Part shown: piece after piece, positions 51,591-59,875 of the stretch
Position numbering within the stretch: position 1 is the first letter of the stretch
Layout of the letters: each line of letters starts with the position of its first letter
Assembly: GCF_038003045.1 (NCBI RefSeq)
Contig: NZ_JBBOOK010000001.1
Location: forward strand, 868,001-932,000
DNA from: Sporosarcina sp. FSL W7-1349
GTDB lineage: Bacteria; Bacillota; Bacilli; Bacillales_A; Planococcaceae
Length of the DNA: 64,000 nucleotides
Direction: 5' to 3'
Made by a program: the position numbers and the translations under genes
Notes under the pieces: model-generated
What the model was told of the DNA's origin: nothing
What the model saw: only the letters and a program-made list of their open reading frames with translations
Database searches by the model: none

Positions 51591-51628
51591 AAGGGTTGAA
51601 ACTGTAATGTAAACAGCTTCAACCCTTC
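51591..51628 (-). terminator. Terminator beside the mrfA remnant
   Basis: Minus-strand AAGGGTTGAAGCTG / CAGTTTCAACCCTT hairpin followed by seven T. It corresponds in position to the GAAGGGCTGAAGC hairpin after the intact mrfA, so the duplicated block includes the terminator. Confidence 0.75.
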
Positions 51629-51630
51629 TT

Positions 51631-51968
51631 TCATTCCCCCAATACACGCAACAACTCTTCTGCACGTCTTTTATTCTCTTTCTGCCTAGTCTACTGTGCA
51701 CCAATGCAGATTGAACAGCCAGCTTCGCAGCTACAAGTTCGCAACGTGATCAGCGGTCATCAAGAGAAGTTCCTGCCGGCGTTCAAATATCTTTTCGCTT
51801 ACTTGCGGTACGACATGGAAATTATTACGATCACATCTGATAAGCAGTGGAACCAGTGACTGGATGGCATATGCCGCGGACGTCATAGAATCTGTCAGGT
51901 CGGCTTCTTTCCAGCCTTCTGGCACATCAAATGCGAGCCAAGTCCCGTTCGTATGCAATTCTTCCGCC
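51631..51968 (-). pseudogene. Degenerate second copy of the mrfA 3' end
   Basis: On the minus strand this reads as the end of MrfA: AEELHTNGTWLAFDVPEGWKEADL, TDSMTSAAYAIQSLVPL, CDRNNFHVVPQV, EKIFERRQELL, TADHV. Compared with the intact copy it has lost 23 codons in frame (AIHTGKPTIFIHDSYPGG region). It hits a stop where the Cys-rich zinc motif should begin and is frame-broken after it. Nucleotide similarity is obvious but far from identical. It lies about 2 kb from the intact mrfA end and in the same orientation. Confidence 0.85.
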
Positions 51969-52026
51969 AGCCGGTGCCATGCGTGTATTTGTGGACCAAG
52001 TCGATGACGCAACCCTCGTATTACGG

Positions 52027-52512
52027 CTACTTAAAGTCGGCATAATTATATTTAATTTCTTCATTGGGCATATGTTCCGTTGTCCGCTTCGTGTGGATGG
52101 GACCGATCCATCCACTACCCGCTTTGATGCCAATTAAATTATTGGCATGGACAGCCACTTCAGACGTTCCAAAAGAACTTCCCAGGCAAGCCTGCGACAA
52201 AATCAAAGAAGGAAGAACTCCATTAGCCCTCCCGTGTTTGATGGCATATAGAGCTAACTGTTCGATAAACGCAGTCATTTCAGGCCACGTCGTTTCAATT
52301 CCTCTTCCTATTTCAGTCACGATATAGCTGTTTTGATAGACACCGTATATCAATAATACGAATGGGACAGCGGCAATAAGAACGCCTTCAAGTGCGCCGA
52401 TTGATTTAATGTTAAACTATTCAAATACCACATTTAATGTTTCCAAAAGTAAAGGGACCGCCGACAGAAATCCGCCGAACAGTCCGATGTATTTTTTAAA
52501 TTTATTATTCAT
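52027..52512 (-). pseudogene. Phage-like lysis remnant: holin-like start, internal stop, truncated glucosaminidase
   Basis: From an ATG with GAGGAGG upstream the frame reads MNNKFKKYIGLFGGFLSAVP and 11 more residues, then TAG at 52417-52419. It continues in the same frame with two hydrophobic stretches (IGALEGVLIAAVPFVLLIYG) and then a glucosaminidase/FlgJ-like domain (MTAFIEQLALYAIKHG, LPSLILSQACLGSSFGTSE, NNLIGIKAG, YTKRTT-like). It ends after about 105 residues of the lysin. A holin and a lysin seem to be joined by deletion and inactivated. This marks a decayed prophage piece. Confidence 0.65.
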
Positions 52513-52595
52513 TTTTTCATCCTCCTCATTTTGGTCCGAATGAGGCAGAAAAAGCCAACATCAAATGTTGACTCAAGCTTGAGCTATTGACCCCG

Positions 52596-53051
52596 TTAAA
52601 TCCTCGCGAACGTGATGTAATCGACTTGGACTGGCTCTGCCGATTCGATCCGGAGTGCCCGGTTGATCTGTCCCCGGTGATATTGCCCATGTAAGAGGAC
52701 CTGCAACAGGATGTCACGGACGGACGTTCGGAACGGAACCCCGCTCTGGTTCGCATAGTCAACCATCTCGTCCAACCCGGATTCCTCGAGCCCTTCGATA
52801 TAGACGCGATAGTGCTCGGCGTTCTCTTCGAAAATCGTCCGGATCACCGTTAGGTCTTCCGCTTCCTCCCACAACGAATATTGCTCGCTGCCTTTCCCCT
52901 GCAATCGGGACAGCCAGACTCGTTCTGCGACCCCGACATGCCGAACCAGCTTCATAAGGTCCTTGTTCTTCGTCCCACTATCCTCGAGCGCGTCCAACAT
53001 GCGTCCGTCCGCCCAGTACAGGTGGTTCATCATGCACTTGATCGTCTTCAT
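52596..53051 (-). CDS. DinB-family metal-dependent protein
   Basis: A 151-residue four-helix-bundle protein of the DinB/YfiT superfamily. Likely metal ligands are His in MMNHLYWAD, the LVRHVGVAE helix and the HGQYHRGQINRAL motif. Such proteins include bacillithiol-dependent transferases and stress genes of unknown role. ATG 53051 has AGGAGGGGG upstream. It is intact and lies between the phage lysis remnant and the recombinase-like remnant, so it may be cargo of the same element. Confidence 0.85.
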   Translation of the reverse strand: MKTIKCMMNHLYWADGRMLDALEDSGTKNKDLMKLVRHVGVAERVWLSRLQGKGSEQYSLWEEAEDLTVIRTIFEENAEHYRVYIEGLEESGLDEMVDYANQSGVPFRTSVRDILLQVLLHGQYHRGQINRALRIESAEPVQVDYITFARI

Positions 53052-53301
53052 TTCGTTTTTCCCCCTCCTGCCTACTCTATTCGACAAATGGAGATTAAAG
53101 CCTCTTTATTCGTATCAAGACAAAACAAATTTTGGGTATTATATCCAATTTTCACTCAATTTTTGCCCAATCACCTTACGTAAATTAGATAAATTTGGAA
53201 CATCTTAATACTTATAAGCTCCGGATAATACAGCAGTAAATCAAATTTTTACAACAATCAAATCTTCGTTAAACATCTTATTCAACGTCAGTCCAAAATT
53301 T

Positions 53302-53380
53302 AAAGCCCCCCCTTCAAGTTGATACCTTGATCATACTAGGTGATGCTTTATAAAAATATGCGTTGTTTGATTGGGGGCTT
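53302..53380. repeat. Imperfect inverted repeat around AAGCCCCC / GGGGGCTT
   Basis: TAAAGCCCCCCTTCAAG and TTTGATTGGGGGCTTAC face each other 79 bases end to end. They could be the ends of a tiny MITE-like element or a long hairpin. The rest of 53088-53502 shows no gene. Confidence 0.35.
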
Positions 53381-53502
53381 ACAATGTAAAAAGCCCACTC
53401 AATTATGAGCAAACTTTATGATTCAGAAATAATGCCTCATCCATACTTTTTTTAATCTTCGTTTTAAGTAAAGATTCCTGGTAAAATCCCTGCCAATGTC
53501 TG

Positions 53503-53724
53503 TTGATCTGCACCGCGCATCGATACATGCAACTGGCACCAGAGGAATATAACTACAACAAAGAGAGCGAAGAAATCACTTTGAATGAGGAACGTTCCTG
53601 GCTCATCCCCTTCATTGATGGTTTATATATTGAAAAAGGGATAGGCGCTACAGCATTTGCTAAAGAATGGAACAAGATCAGCAAGACAGCCGAGGACAAA
53701 CGTTGGACTAGCAAGCAAGTCTAA
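53503..53724 (+). pseudogene. Recombinase-like fragment
   Basis: A 73-codon frame with the segment EERSWLIPFIDGLYIEKGIG, then ATAFAKEWN and KRWTSKQV, which fits the Recombinase domain of large serine integrases (E..W....f..Y..G.G...iA..LN...W....V). The catalytic resolvase domain and the rest of the protein are missing. No ribosome binding site. It supports an integrated-element origin of the surrounding 2 kb. Confidence 0.4.
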
Positions 53725-53746
53725 GGAAAGCTGAAAAACCCCGTAA

Positions 53747-53968
53747 CCAACCACTCTGAAGGCTAATCAAGATCGTTTTGGCGCATTTGAACACTTGGCG
53801 CCAAATAAACTATGTCCTAAGTTGAAACAGCAAAGAATACTAATATTGAAGGAAGAGTTACGTAAGCATCCCCACCTCAGTGGGAGACAGCTAGAGAAAC
53901 GTACTGTCATTAACCGAAAAACGATTTACAAATTGATTAATGAAGAAGGGCTGAAGCCGAAAATCTAA
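53747..53968 (+). pseudogene. Helix-turn-helix-like fragment of unknown origin
   Basis: A start-less 73-codon frame: FGAFEHLAPNKLCPKLKQQR, ILILKEELRKHPHLSGRQLEK, RTVINRKTIYKLINEEGL, ending 19 bases before the mrfA stop codon on the other strand. The second half looks like a helix-turn-helix. Probably a remnant of a mobile-element gene; the family is not recognised. Confidence 0.35.
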
Positions 53969-53983
53969 AAGCTTCAGCCCTTC
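53945..53983 (-). terminator. mrfA terminator
   Basis: GAAGGGCTGAAGC / GCTTCAGCCCTTC 13-bp perfect stem just after the mrfA stop. Its T-tract is weak (TTCTTCATT). The presence of a terminator here means mrfB, 9.3 kb away, cannot be co-transcribed. Confidence 0.7.
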
Positions 53984-53986
53984 TCC

Positions 53987-56257
53987 TTATTCCGCCAAAA
54001 CCCGCAATAACTCTTCCGCACGTCTTTTATTCTCTTTCTGCCCGGCTTCCTGTGCCCCAATACAAATTGGACAGCCAGATTCACAGCTACAGTTCTCAAC
54101 GTGATCAGCGGTCATCGAGAGTAGTTCCTGCCAGCGTTCAAATATTTTCTCACTTAATCCAATACCACCTGGGTAACTATCATGAATGAAAATAGTCGGC
54201 TTCCCTGTATGGATCGCTTTCACCTGCGGTACGACATGGACATCATTTCGATCACATCGGATAAACAGGGGAACCAATGACTGGATGGCGTACGCCGCGG
54301 ATGTCATGGAATCTGTCAGGTCGGCTTCTTTCCACCCTTCCGGCAAATCAAATGCCAGCCAAGTCCCGTTCGTATGCAGTTCTTCTGCTGGCAAATCAAT
54401 CGGTCCCGAGCCTATATTGTCATGTTTATCAAACTTAATTTTCTTAAATATCGTCGGTATAGCCAACACCGCGATATCGCCAAAGGCAACTTCGTGTTCT
54501 CCAAACGGCTGAACTGCGTCTTCGCTCATCACTTTCAATTCCACCGCAAGGTTCGCGTCCGTGAAATAATCGACATCAACTTCCGTCACGTATGCCTTCT
54601 TTTCCTCCCAATCTAGCTCTTCGACTTGGTATTGGGTGCCTTGATGCATATAAATCGCTTCTTCATGAAGCAAAGTCATGGCGCTGAAGCGGTCCATTTC
54701 CCCGATGACGGTCGTTTCCTTTGGATGGGTTTTATCGATAATGACGACGTTCTCCTGTGCTGCGGATCGCAAGCTCACTTCGCTTGCGGGAAATCGGTCT
54801 GTCATCCAATGCCATTTGTCGCTCGTTTTGACGAGCACGCCTTCTGCTTCTAAAAAAGCGAGCAAGTCCTGTACTTCGAATTCCCCGTACGTCTCCGTTA
54901 ACGTAAACGGCAATTCAAAGGAAGCGCATTTCAAATGATCCATTAGTATGAAAAGATTGTCGGGATGAATCCGCGCCTCTTCCGGCGACTGGCCCAGCAA
55001 ATAATCGGGATGATCGATGATGTATTGGTCCAGCGCCATTGATTGGGCAACGTAAATGATGAGCGCCTCTTCCTGGCGTCTTCCCGCACGGCCCGCCTGC
55101 TGGAAGGCACTTGCAATATTTCCCGGGTACCCCGTCATAACGCACGCTTGCAGTTGACCGATATCAATACCGAGTTCCAGCGCATTTGTGCTGACGACGG
55201 TCCGGATGTCTCCTTCCCGGAGCCCCTTTTCGATTTTTCGCCGTTCCGACGGCAAATAACCGCCCCGATAGCCCATAATCGTTTCATCGAACAACTTTTT
55301 CTTCGTCAGTTCTTTCATATACGTAACGAGCATTTCCACGCGCACCCGGCTTTTTGCAAAAACGATCGTCTGGACCCCTTCCCTATATAGGAATGACGCC
55401 AAATCACGGACTTCCAACACAGCGCTGCGCCTTATACCGAACGTTGGATGGACGACGGGTGGGTTATAAAAGACGAAATGCTTTTTCCCCGCCGGCGCCC
55501 CATTGTTTTCAATTAATCGCATTTCCGTATTCGTCAGTGACTCCGCCAGTTCTTTCGGATTGGCAATCGTTGCCGAGGTGCAAATGAAAACCGGATCGCT
55601 TCCATAGTAATTGCAAATCCGTTTCAATCTTCGGAGCACATGCGCGACATGGCTGCCGAATACCCCTTTATACGTATGGAGTTCATCAATGATGATATAT
55701 TTCAAGTTCTCGAAGAGCGACACCCATTTCGTATGATGCGGCAAAATACCCGAGTGAAGCATATCCGGATTCGTCAAGACGATATGACCCGATTTCCGCA
55801 CTTTGGACCGCAGTCCCGGCGCCGTATCCCCGTCATATGTATAGCTGAGGATCGCCTCCCCGCTCGCTTCGATCAACTCGTGCAGATCGGCCAACTGATC
55901 TTGGGCAAGCGCCTTTGTCGGAAATAAATAAATAGCCCGCGAGGTATCATCCTCCAAAATGCTTTGCATGACCGGTAGATGATAGCATAGCGACTTTCCG
56001 GACGCGGTTGGAGTTACCGCCGTGAACGATTGGCCCGATACAGCCAATTCGAAAGCTTCTTTCTGATGGCTATACAATCGCCCGATCCCTTTCGTCCCGA
56101 GCGCACGGATGATCGACGGATGCAGACGTTCCGGAAATTCAGCGTATACCGCCTCTTTGCCCGGGATAGTCCGTGTGTGGATGATATTTGATGAAAAAGA
56201 CGGGTCTGTATGCAGCTGTTCCAGTATCTCCGGGATGGACAGTTTCGTCTGTTTCAT
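53987..56257 (-). CDS. mrfA: Mitomycin repair helicase MrfA (YprA)
   Basis: A 756-residue superfamily 2 DExH helicase with a C-terminal DUF1998 zinc-binding domain. Motifs: TPTASGKSLCYHLP (Walker A), IIDELHTY (DExH), TSATI, the second RecA domain with VVSTNALELGIDIG and QQAGRAGRRQ, and the Cys cluster CSCESGCPIC that holds zinc. With MrfB it removes mitomycin C damage independently of UvrABC. Its ATG overlaps the yppE stop by four bases. In B. subtilis mrfB follows directly; here the 3' side carries an inserted block. Confidence 0.95.
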   Translation of the reverse strand: MKQTKLSIPEILEQLHTDPSFSSNIIHTRTIPGKEAVYAEFPERLHPSIIRALGTKGIGRLYSHQKEAFELAVSGQSFTAVTPTASGKSLCYHLPVMQSILEDDTSRAIYLFPTKALAQDQLADLHELIEASGEAILSYTYDGDTAPGLRSKVRKSGHIVLTNPDMLHSGILPHHTKWVSLFENLKYIIIDELHTYKGVFGSHVAHVLRRLKRICNYYGSDPVFICTSATIANPKELAESLTNTEMRLIENNGAPAGKKHFVFYNPPVVHPTFGIRRSAVLEVRDLASFLYREGVQTIVFAKSRVRVEMLVTYMKELTKKKLFDETIMGYRGGYLPSERRKIEKGLREGDIRTVVSTNALELGIDIGQLQACVMTGYPGNIASAFQQAGRAGRRQEEALIIYVAQSMALDQYIIDHPDYLLGQSPEEARIHPDNLFILMDHLKCASFELPFTLTETYGEFEVQDLLAFLEAEGVLVKTSDKWHWMTDRFPASEVSLRSAAQENVVIIDKTHPKETTVIGEMDRFSAMTLLHEEAIYMHQGTQYQVEELDWEEKKAYVTEVDVDYFTDANLAVELKVMSEDAVQPFGEHEVAFGDIAVLAIPTIFKKIKFDKHDNIGSGPIDLPAEELHTNGTWLAFDLPEGWKEADLTDSMTSAAYAIQSLVPLFIRCDRNDVHVVPQVKAIHTGKPTIFIHDSYPGGIGLSEKIFERWQELLSMTADHVENCSCESGCPICIGAQEAGQKENKRRAEELLRVLAE

Positions 56258-56616
56258 TGCCCCTCTTCCTTTCGCAGCGCATCCAAAATGGTCTTCAATG
56301 TATATTCAGCCGAGTGGATCGACAAGACGAACCGTTTTTTCCCGGTTTTCTGATAAAACGACTGGACGATGAATTGCTTCATGGAATCATGCAGCGATTC
56401 GATTTGATGCGGATGGACGTAGAGCGGCTTGGCAACTTTGATCCATTCCGATACGGCGCTCGTCCATTCATCCAGCCACGCATGCGTCCGATCCGCATAT
56501 GGTTTCACTTCCTGGAAAAAATCCGGCTCCCTATTCTGCTCCCGCATATCGGCATGACGTTCCCGACACTCCCGGCAAACGGAGAGGAGTCGTTCTGTTT
56601 CTTCTATTAAATGCAT
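56254..56616 (-). CDS. yppE: YppE family protein (DUF1798)
   Basis: A 120-residue all-helical cytoplasmic protein. DFFQEVKPYAD, WIKVAKPLYVHPHQIES and QSFYQKTGKKRF match B. subtilis YppE (DFFETIKP, YVHKEQIE, QSYVHHIHKKRF). Function unknown. ATG 56616 has AAGGAG nine bases upstream; earlier in-frame ATGs lack sites. Overlap with mrfA (ATGA) shows translational coupling, so YppE may belong to the same repair pathway (inference). Confidence 0.85.
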   Translation of the reverse strand: MHLIEETERLLSVCRECRERHADMREQNREPDFFQEVKPYADRTHAWLDEWTSAVSEWIKVAKPLYVHPHQIESLHDSMKQFIVQSFYQKTGKKRFVLSIHSAEYTLKTILDALRKEEGQ

Positions 56617-56874
56617 CCTGCCCTGCTCCTTCCGGTTGATTTCCTTCATTCTAGCAGATTTCGCACTCATTCACCATAGCGGGACGAACGTGCATTCCGA
56701 TTTGTATCAGTATGGAGGAATGCTTTTATCGCTTTGGTGTTCAGGGACTTTCAAAAACCCTTTATAGTTTACATAATATAATTATGATCTAGCATCAATT
56801 GATTTCAACATGCCGAACCGTAGCTTGCCTTCCTCTCTCTACCAACTAAAAAGGATGACAATCGCCACCCCTTC

Positions 56875-57180
56875 TCAATTCCTCTTATTTATTCCACTAA
56901 ATTTTTTTGCATCTTCTTTCGTAAAAATACCGACCAGCAACATAACAAGCCCTATTAGGAAAAGAATGGGGAAAATATATACCATAATCAATGCTGACCA
57001 ACCATCTCCAACACTCACAGCGTAGGTTAAGCCTAGTGAAAAAGCTAAAGCTGGGGAAATTGGCAACATAAGAGCAATGCCCCATGCTATATATTTTCTT
57101 CTTTTTGTCTTGCCTTTACTAAGTAGATAAGCGAGAACGGCGCCTATCGAAGCAATTAAATAACCTATGCCAATCGCCAT
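56875..57180 (-). CDS. Small three-helix membrane protein
   Basis: A 101-residue membrane protein with hydrophobic helices at about 3-20, 30-54 and 63-88, a basic loop KGKTKRRK after the first helix, and a Lys/Asn-rich tail. Not recognised. It follows an AAA ATPase gene by 42 bases in the same direction, so it may be part of that unit. The upstream interval 56617-56874 shows no gene. Confidence 0.65.
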   Translation of the reverse strand: MAIGIGYLIASIGAVLAYLLSKGKTKRRKYIAWGIALMLPISPALAFSLGLTYAVSVGDGWSALIMVYIFPILFLIGLVMLLVGIFTKEDAKKFSGINKRN

Positions 57181-57222
57181 ACTTTCCCCCCTTAATTGTT
57201 TCTTTCATAATCACGAACCATT

Positions 57223-58077
57223 TTAAAACTCGTTTTCATGTCTTTTGAAAAATTCATAGTATGTTCGGACATTATCCAATTCTGTCCAGTGGCGCGTCCT
57301 AACAGGATTTTCATCCAGGTTATAAATTTTTGCCTCCCTCATGGAGAGTAAAAATGGAGAATGTGTCGAAATGATAAACTGACAGCCAAAAAACCGAGCA
57401 GAGTCTTCAATAAATCTCACCAATTCCATCTGGCGCTTTGGAGAAAGACTATTTTCCGGCTCATCCAAAATGTAAAGTCCTTGATCGCCAATCTTTTCAG
57501 TGAAATACCGGAACGCACTTTCCCCATTCGAATACCCTCTCACATTGTCCATCAATTCGTTCCTCACAAAACGGGATTGTGTTTTCCTTCTAGCTGTGTT
57601 CACTTTTGTTAGCTGCTCGTAATCTGCCAAAGATTTCATTTGAAAATGGGAGTATTTTGCATCCAAATATTCTTCAAATAGTTCTTCCCGTTTTTGATCA
57701 ATTCCTTCATTGAGATTCCGGATATTCAACATATAGTCAAATACATCATCACTCGTAATAATTCTGCTGTTTTCAGGAATGTCCCCTTTAAGATGCATCT
57801 CACACATCCGGACATAATCGGGGTAGAAATTTGATTTATTATAGATAGAATCGCGTTGGATTCCTGTTTTTTCTGCTATTACATGCAAGGCAGTGGATTT
57901 TCCGGAACCGTTTCCGCCATATAATATCGTCACGGGCTCAAAAGCAATCGATTCAAATCCATTTCTTGATAGAACTTTAAATGGATAAAACGAGTCATAA
58001 CATGTTCTTTTTATTTTCATGAAAAATTCAAATTCGCTTTCCTCATTGGGAAACGAAAATTCGCGTAAATAAATCAT
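57223..58077 (-). CDS. AAA/ABC-type ATPase (AAA_21-like)
   Basis: A 284-residue single-domain ATPase of the Rad50/ABC kind. Walker A is GGNGSGKST (about 52-60), the signature is SNGESAFRYF, Walker B is LYILDEPENSLSP, and the H-loop is ISTHSPFLL. It lacks the long coiled coil of SMC proteins. Such stand-alone ATPases occur in defence or repair modules, often with an effector. Here the neighbours are only small membrane proteins. ATG 58077 with AAGGGGGGAAATT upstream; it lies 11 bases after the next small membrane gene. Confidence 0.8.
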   Translation of the reverse strand: MIYLREFSFPNEESEFEFFMKIKRTCYDSFYPFKVLSRNGFESIAFEPVTILYGGNGSGKSTALHVIAEKTGIQRDSIYNKSNFYPDYVRMCEMHLKGDIPENSRIITSDDVFDYMLNIRNLNEGIDQKREELFEEYLDAKYSHFQMKSLADYEQLTKVNTARRKTQSRFVRNELMDNVRGYSNGESAFRYFTEKIGDQGLYILDEPENSLSPKRQMELVRFIEDSARFFGCQFIISTHSPFLLSMREAKIYNLDENPVRTRHWTELDNVRTYYEFFKRHENEF

Positions 58078-58088
58078 AATTTCCCCCC

Positions 58089-58358
58089 TTATTTTTCGAT
58101 ACCAGCATCCTTCGTCGCCCATCTTTTTCTCTCGTCCATAATTGTTTTTATAGTTAATAGGACAACCAAAACGATAGCACTAATTTTTACTACAGAAGGC
58201 CAGCTTTGTCCCAACACTAAGAAGACGATTGCTGCGGTTAAAGACGTGTAAAAGTGAATTTTATAGGATTTTTTTGATAAAACGTCCATCGCGAAAAATA
58301 GTAAAAACACACCCATACATAGATATTTCAGTATTCCGACGACAGTGTTCCAATCCAT
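58089..58358 (-). CDS. Small membrane protein
   Basis: An 89-residue protein with hydrophobic helices at about 7-24, 33-50 and 55-72 and a charged tail (DERKRWATKDAG). Family not recognised. GGGGGTTGAGTTA precedes the ATG. It lies directly upstream of the ATPase gene and is probably co-transcribed with it. Confidence 0.65.
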   Translation of the reverse strand: MDWNTVVGILKYLCMGVFLLFFAMDVLSKKSYKIHFYTSLTAAIVFLVLGQSWPSVVKISAIVLVVLLTIKTIMDERKRWATKDAGIEK

Positions 58359-58418
58359 TAACTCAACCCCCTTTTCGGTTTGACAATCCGGGATGATTTT
58401 GGCCTGTTACGCAAGAGA

Positions 58419-58600
58419 TTAACTTTCGTTTTTTCGATCGCCATTTCTGTTCAATAAATAATAGGCGGTTCCCGCTATAAATAATCCTGTATTCAGCCAC
58501 ATTGCTATGCCGTTCCATTCTCCTTGAAACAGCGTCAGATTTGTCAGATTGACAAAGTAGATCGCAATAAAAAAAGATATAATCCGGTTGTCGTCTTCAT
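58419..58600 (-). pseudogene. Small membrane protein gene broken by one base in a poly-T run
   Basis: From ATG 58600, preceded by GGAGG, the frame MKTTTGLYLF meets a stop after 18 codons. If the run of seven A (plus strand 58569-58575) had eight, the frame would continue through IAIYFVNLTNLTLFQGEW, a second helix NTGLFIAGTAYYLLN and a charged end DRKNES of about 60 residues. Either a true frameshift, a phase-variable tract or a sequencing error. First gene of the small-membrane/ATPase set. Confidence 0.6.
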
Positions 58601-58681
58601 TCCATTACACCTCCATTAATTACCCGTTCGCAGAATACTGCAAATTTAATCTCGGCAACTGACACAAACTTGCGCTATCTC

Positions 58682-58697
58682 ACAATATCAATATTGT
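58682..58697. promoter_or_regulatory. Short dyad upstream of the small membrane gene and DUF948 genes
   Basis: ACAATAT CA ATATTGT, a perfect 7-bp inverted repeat in the divergent space between the leftward small-gene set and the rightward DUF948 pair. Possible operator. Nothing else is visible in 58601-58857. Confidence 0.3.
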
Positions 58698-58857
58698 ACC
58701 ACCTACTTTTCTAATAATCTTCCTTCCCCTTATGCCCAGAGTTTGTCCTCCAAGCTATGATCCGCGCTTCAACTCCTCTAGCCTATGTGTTTACCAATAG
58801 AAGATTGGTGGTAAAAATAGAAGGTAGTATGGATCTTGAAATGGAGGTGGAGAATCG

Positions 58858-59358
58858 TTGCACATCCTTTTATATGTGAGCGCAGCCATCGCGGCTCTAT
58901 CTTTGGCTCTCATCGCGGTCTTTGTCTTCCTCGTTCTGAAAAATACGAAACAGACGATGAATTCATTGTCGGAAACCGTCCAGCGAGTGGAAACGAAGTT
59001 AAACGGCATCACGGAGCAATCCGCGCAATTGATGGAGAAAACGAACCGGATTGCGGACGATGTCGAGACCAAAGTACAATCATTGGACCAGTTGACCAAG
59101 TCCGCTCAAAACTTCGGCCAAACGACGGAGCACTTGAACGAATCCTTTGAGTCTTTATCTCAACAAATCGCGACACCACCTAAAAAACTGCGGCCGTTGA
59201 TGGAAAAAGCGACCGCCTTGACGGAAGCGACGGCGCGGATCTATTATCGGCTGAAAAGGGAGAAAGAAGCGGCCCAACAAAAAGCGGCAAGGCAATCCGC
59301 GGGAGCGCCTTCCCATTCGGCATCCGTCCCACAACTCGAATACCACAGTCGGGAATAA
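58858..59358 (+). CDS. DUF948 membrane-anchored protein, paralogue 1
   Basis: A 166-residue protein of the DUF948/YtxG type: an N-terminal transmembrane helix (about 3-28), a long amphipathic/coiled stretch (SLSETVQRVETKLNGITEQ, LMEKTNRIADDVETKVQSL) and a charged Ala/Ser-rich tail. Starts with TTG after GGAGG. In B. subtilis ytxG lies with ytxH and ytxJ in a general stress operon. First of four related genes here. Exact role unknown. Confidence 0.75.
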   Translation: MHILLYVSAAIAALSLALIAVFVFLVLKNTKQTMNSLSETVQRVETKLNGITEQSAQLMEKTNRIADDVETKVQSLDQLTKSAQNFGQTTEHLNESFESLSQQIATPPKKLRPLMEKATALTEATARIYYRLKREKEAAQQKAARQSAGAPSHSASVPQLEYHSRE

Positions 59359-59380
59359 ACGAAAAAAGAGGTGATACAAC

Positions 59381-59830
59381 ATGGATTGGATGGGAATCGG
59401 TGTACTGCTCATCGGCATTGCGTTTGTAGTCCTCGTCATCTTGCTGATTAAGCCATTGAACAAAGCGGCCGATTTGCTGGAAGGTTTGCAGGAAACGACC
59501 GATCGCCTCCCCGATGTAGTCGACGATGTGTCGGCCCAGGCGACGGATATGTTGCAGACGAGCAACGCGACATTGGATCAGGTCAACAGCCAAGTCCATT
59601 CGCTTAACCCCTTTTTCCATATCGTAGGCGATACTGGAAAAGCGGCACGAACGTTATCGTTATCCGCTTTAGAGAAAACGAATTTGCTGAAAGCCCAGAC
59701 CGCTAGTGCAATGGAATACTCGAAGCGGGAGAAATACGAAGGACTTTATGGCATCCTGTCATTTCTTTTCTTCCTTTCGCAAAGAAGGAAAGAGATGAAA
59801 GAGATTGCAGAAATCTCTCCAGAAAAATAA
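59381..59830 (+). CDS. DUF948 membrane-anchored protein, paralogue 2
   Basis: A 149-residue relative of paralogue 1: transmembrane helix at about 5-25 (GIGVLLIGIAFVVLVILLIK), then a coiled region (LLEGLQETTDRLPDVVDDV) and NPFFHIVGDTGKAART. It shares with paralogue 3 the pattern RLPD..D.V, then (L/N)PxFH(I/V)xGDxG. Lies 22 bases after paralogue 1 in the same direction. Function unknown, probably envelope stress. Confidence 0.75.
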   Translation: MDWMGIGVLLIGIAFVVLVILLIKPLNKAADLLEGLQETTDRLPDVVDDVSAQATDMLQTSNATLDQVNSQVHSLNPFFHIVGDTGKAARTLSLSALEKTNLLKAQTASAMEYSKREKYEGLYGILSFLFFLSQRRKEMKEIAEISPEK

Positions 59831-59874
59831 AAAGCGTAGAGGACCCACATATCGTTGGGCTCCTCTACGCTTTT
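59830..59874. terminator. Bidirectional terminator between the DUF948 pairs
   Basis: AAAAGCGTAGAGGA / TCCTCTACGCTTTT perfect 14-bp stem with an inner CCCA/TGGG; centred between convergent genes. Confidence 0.9.
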
Positions 59875-59875
59875 A

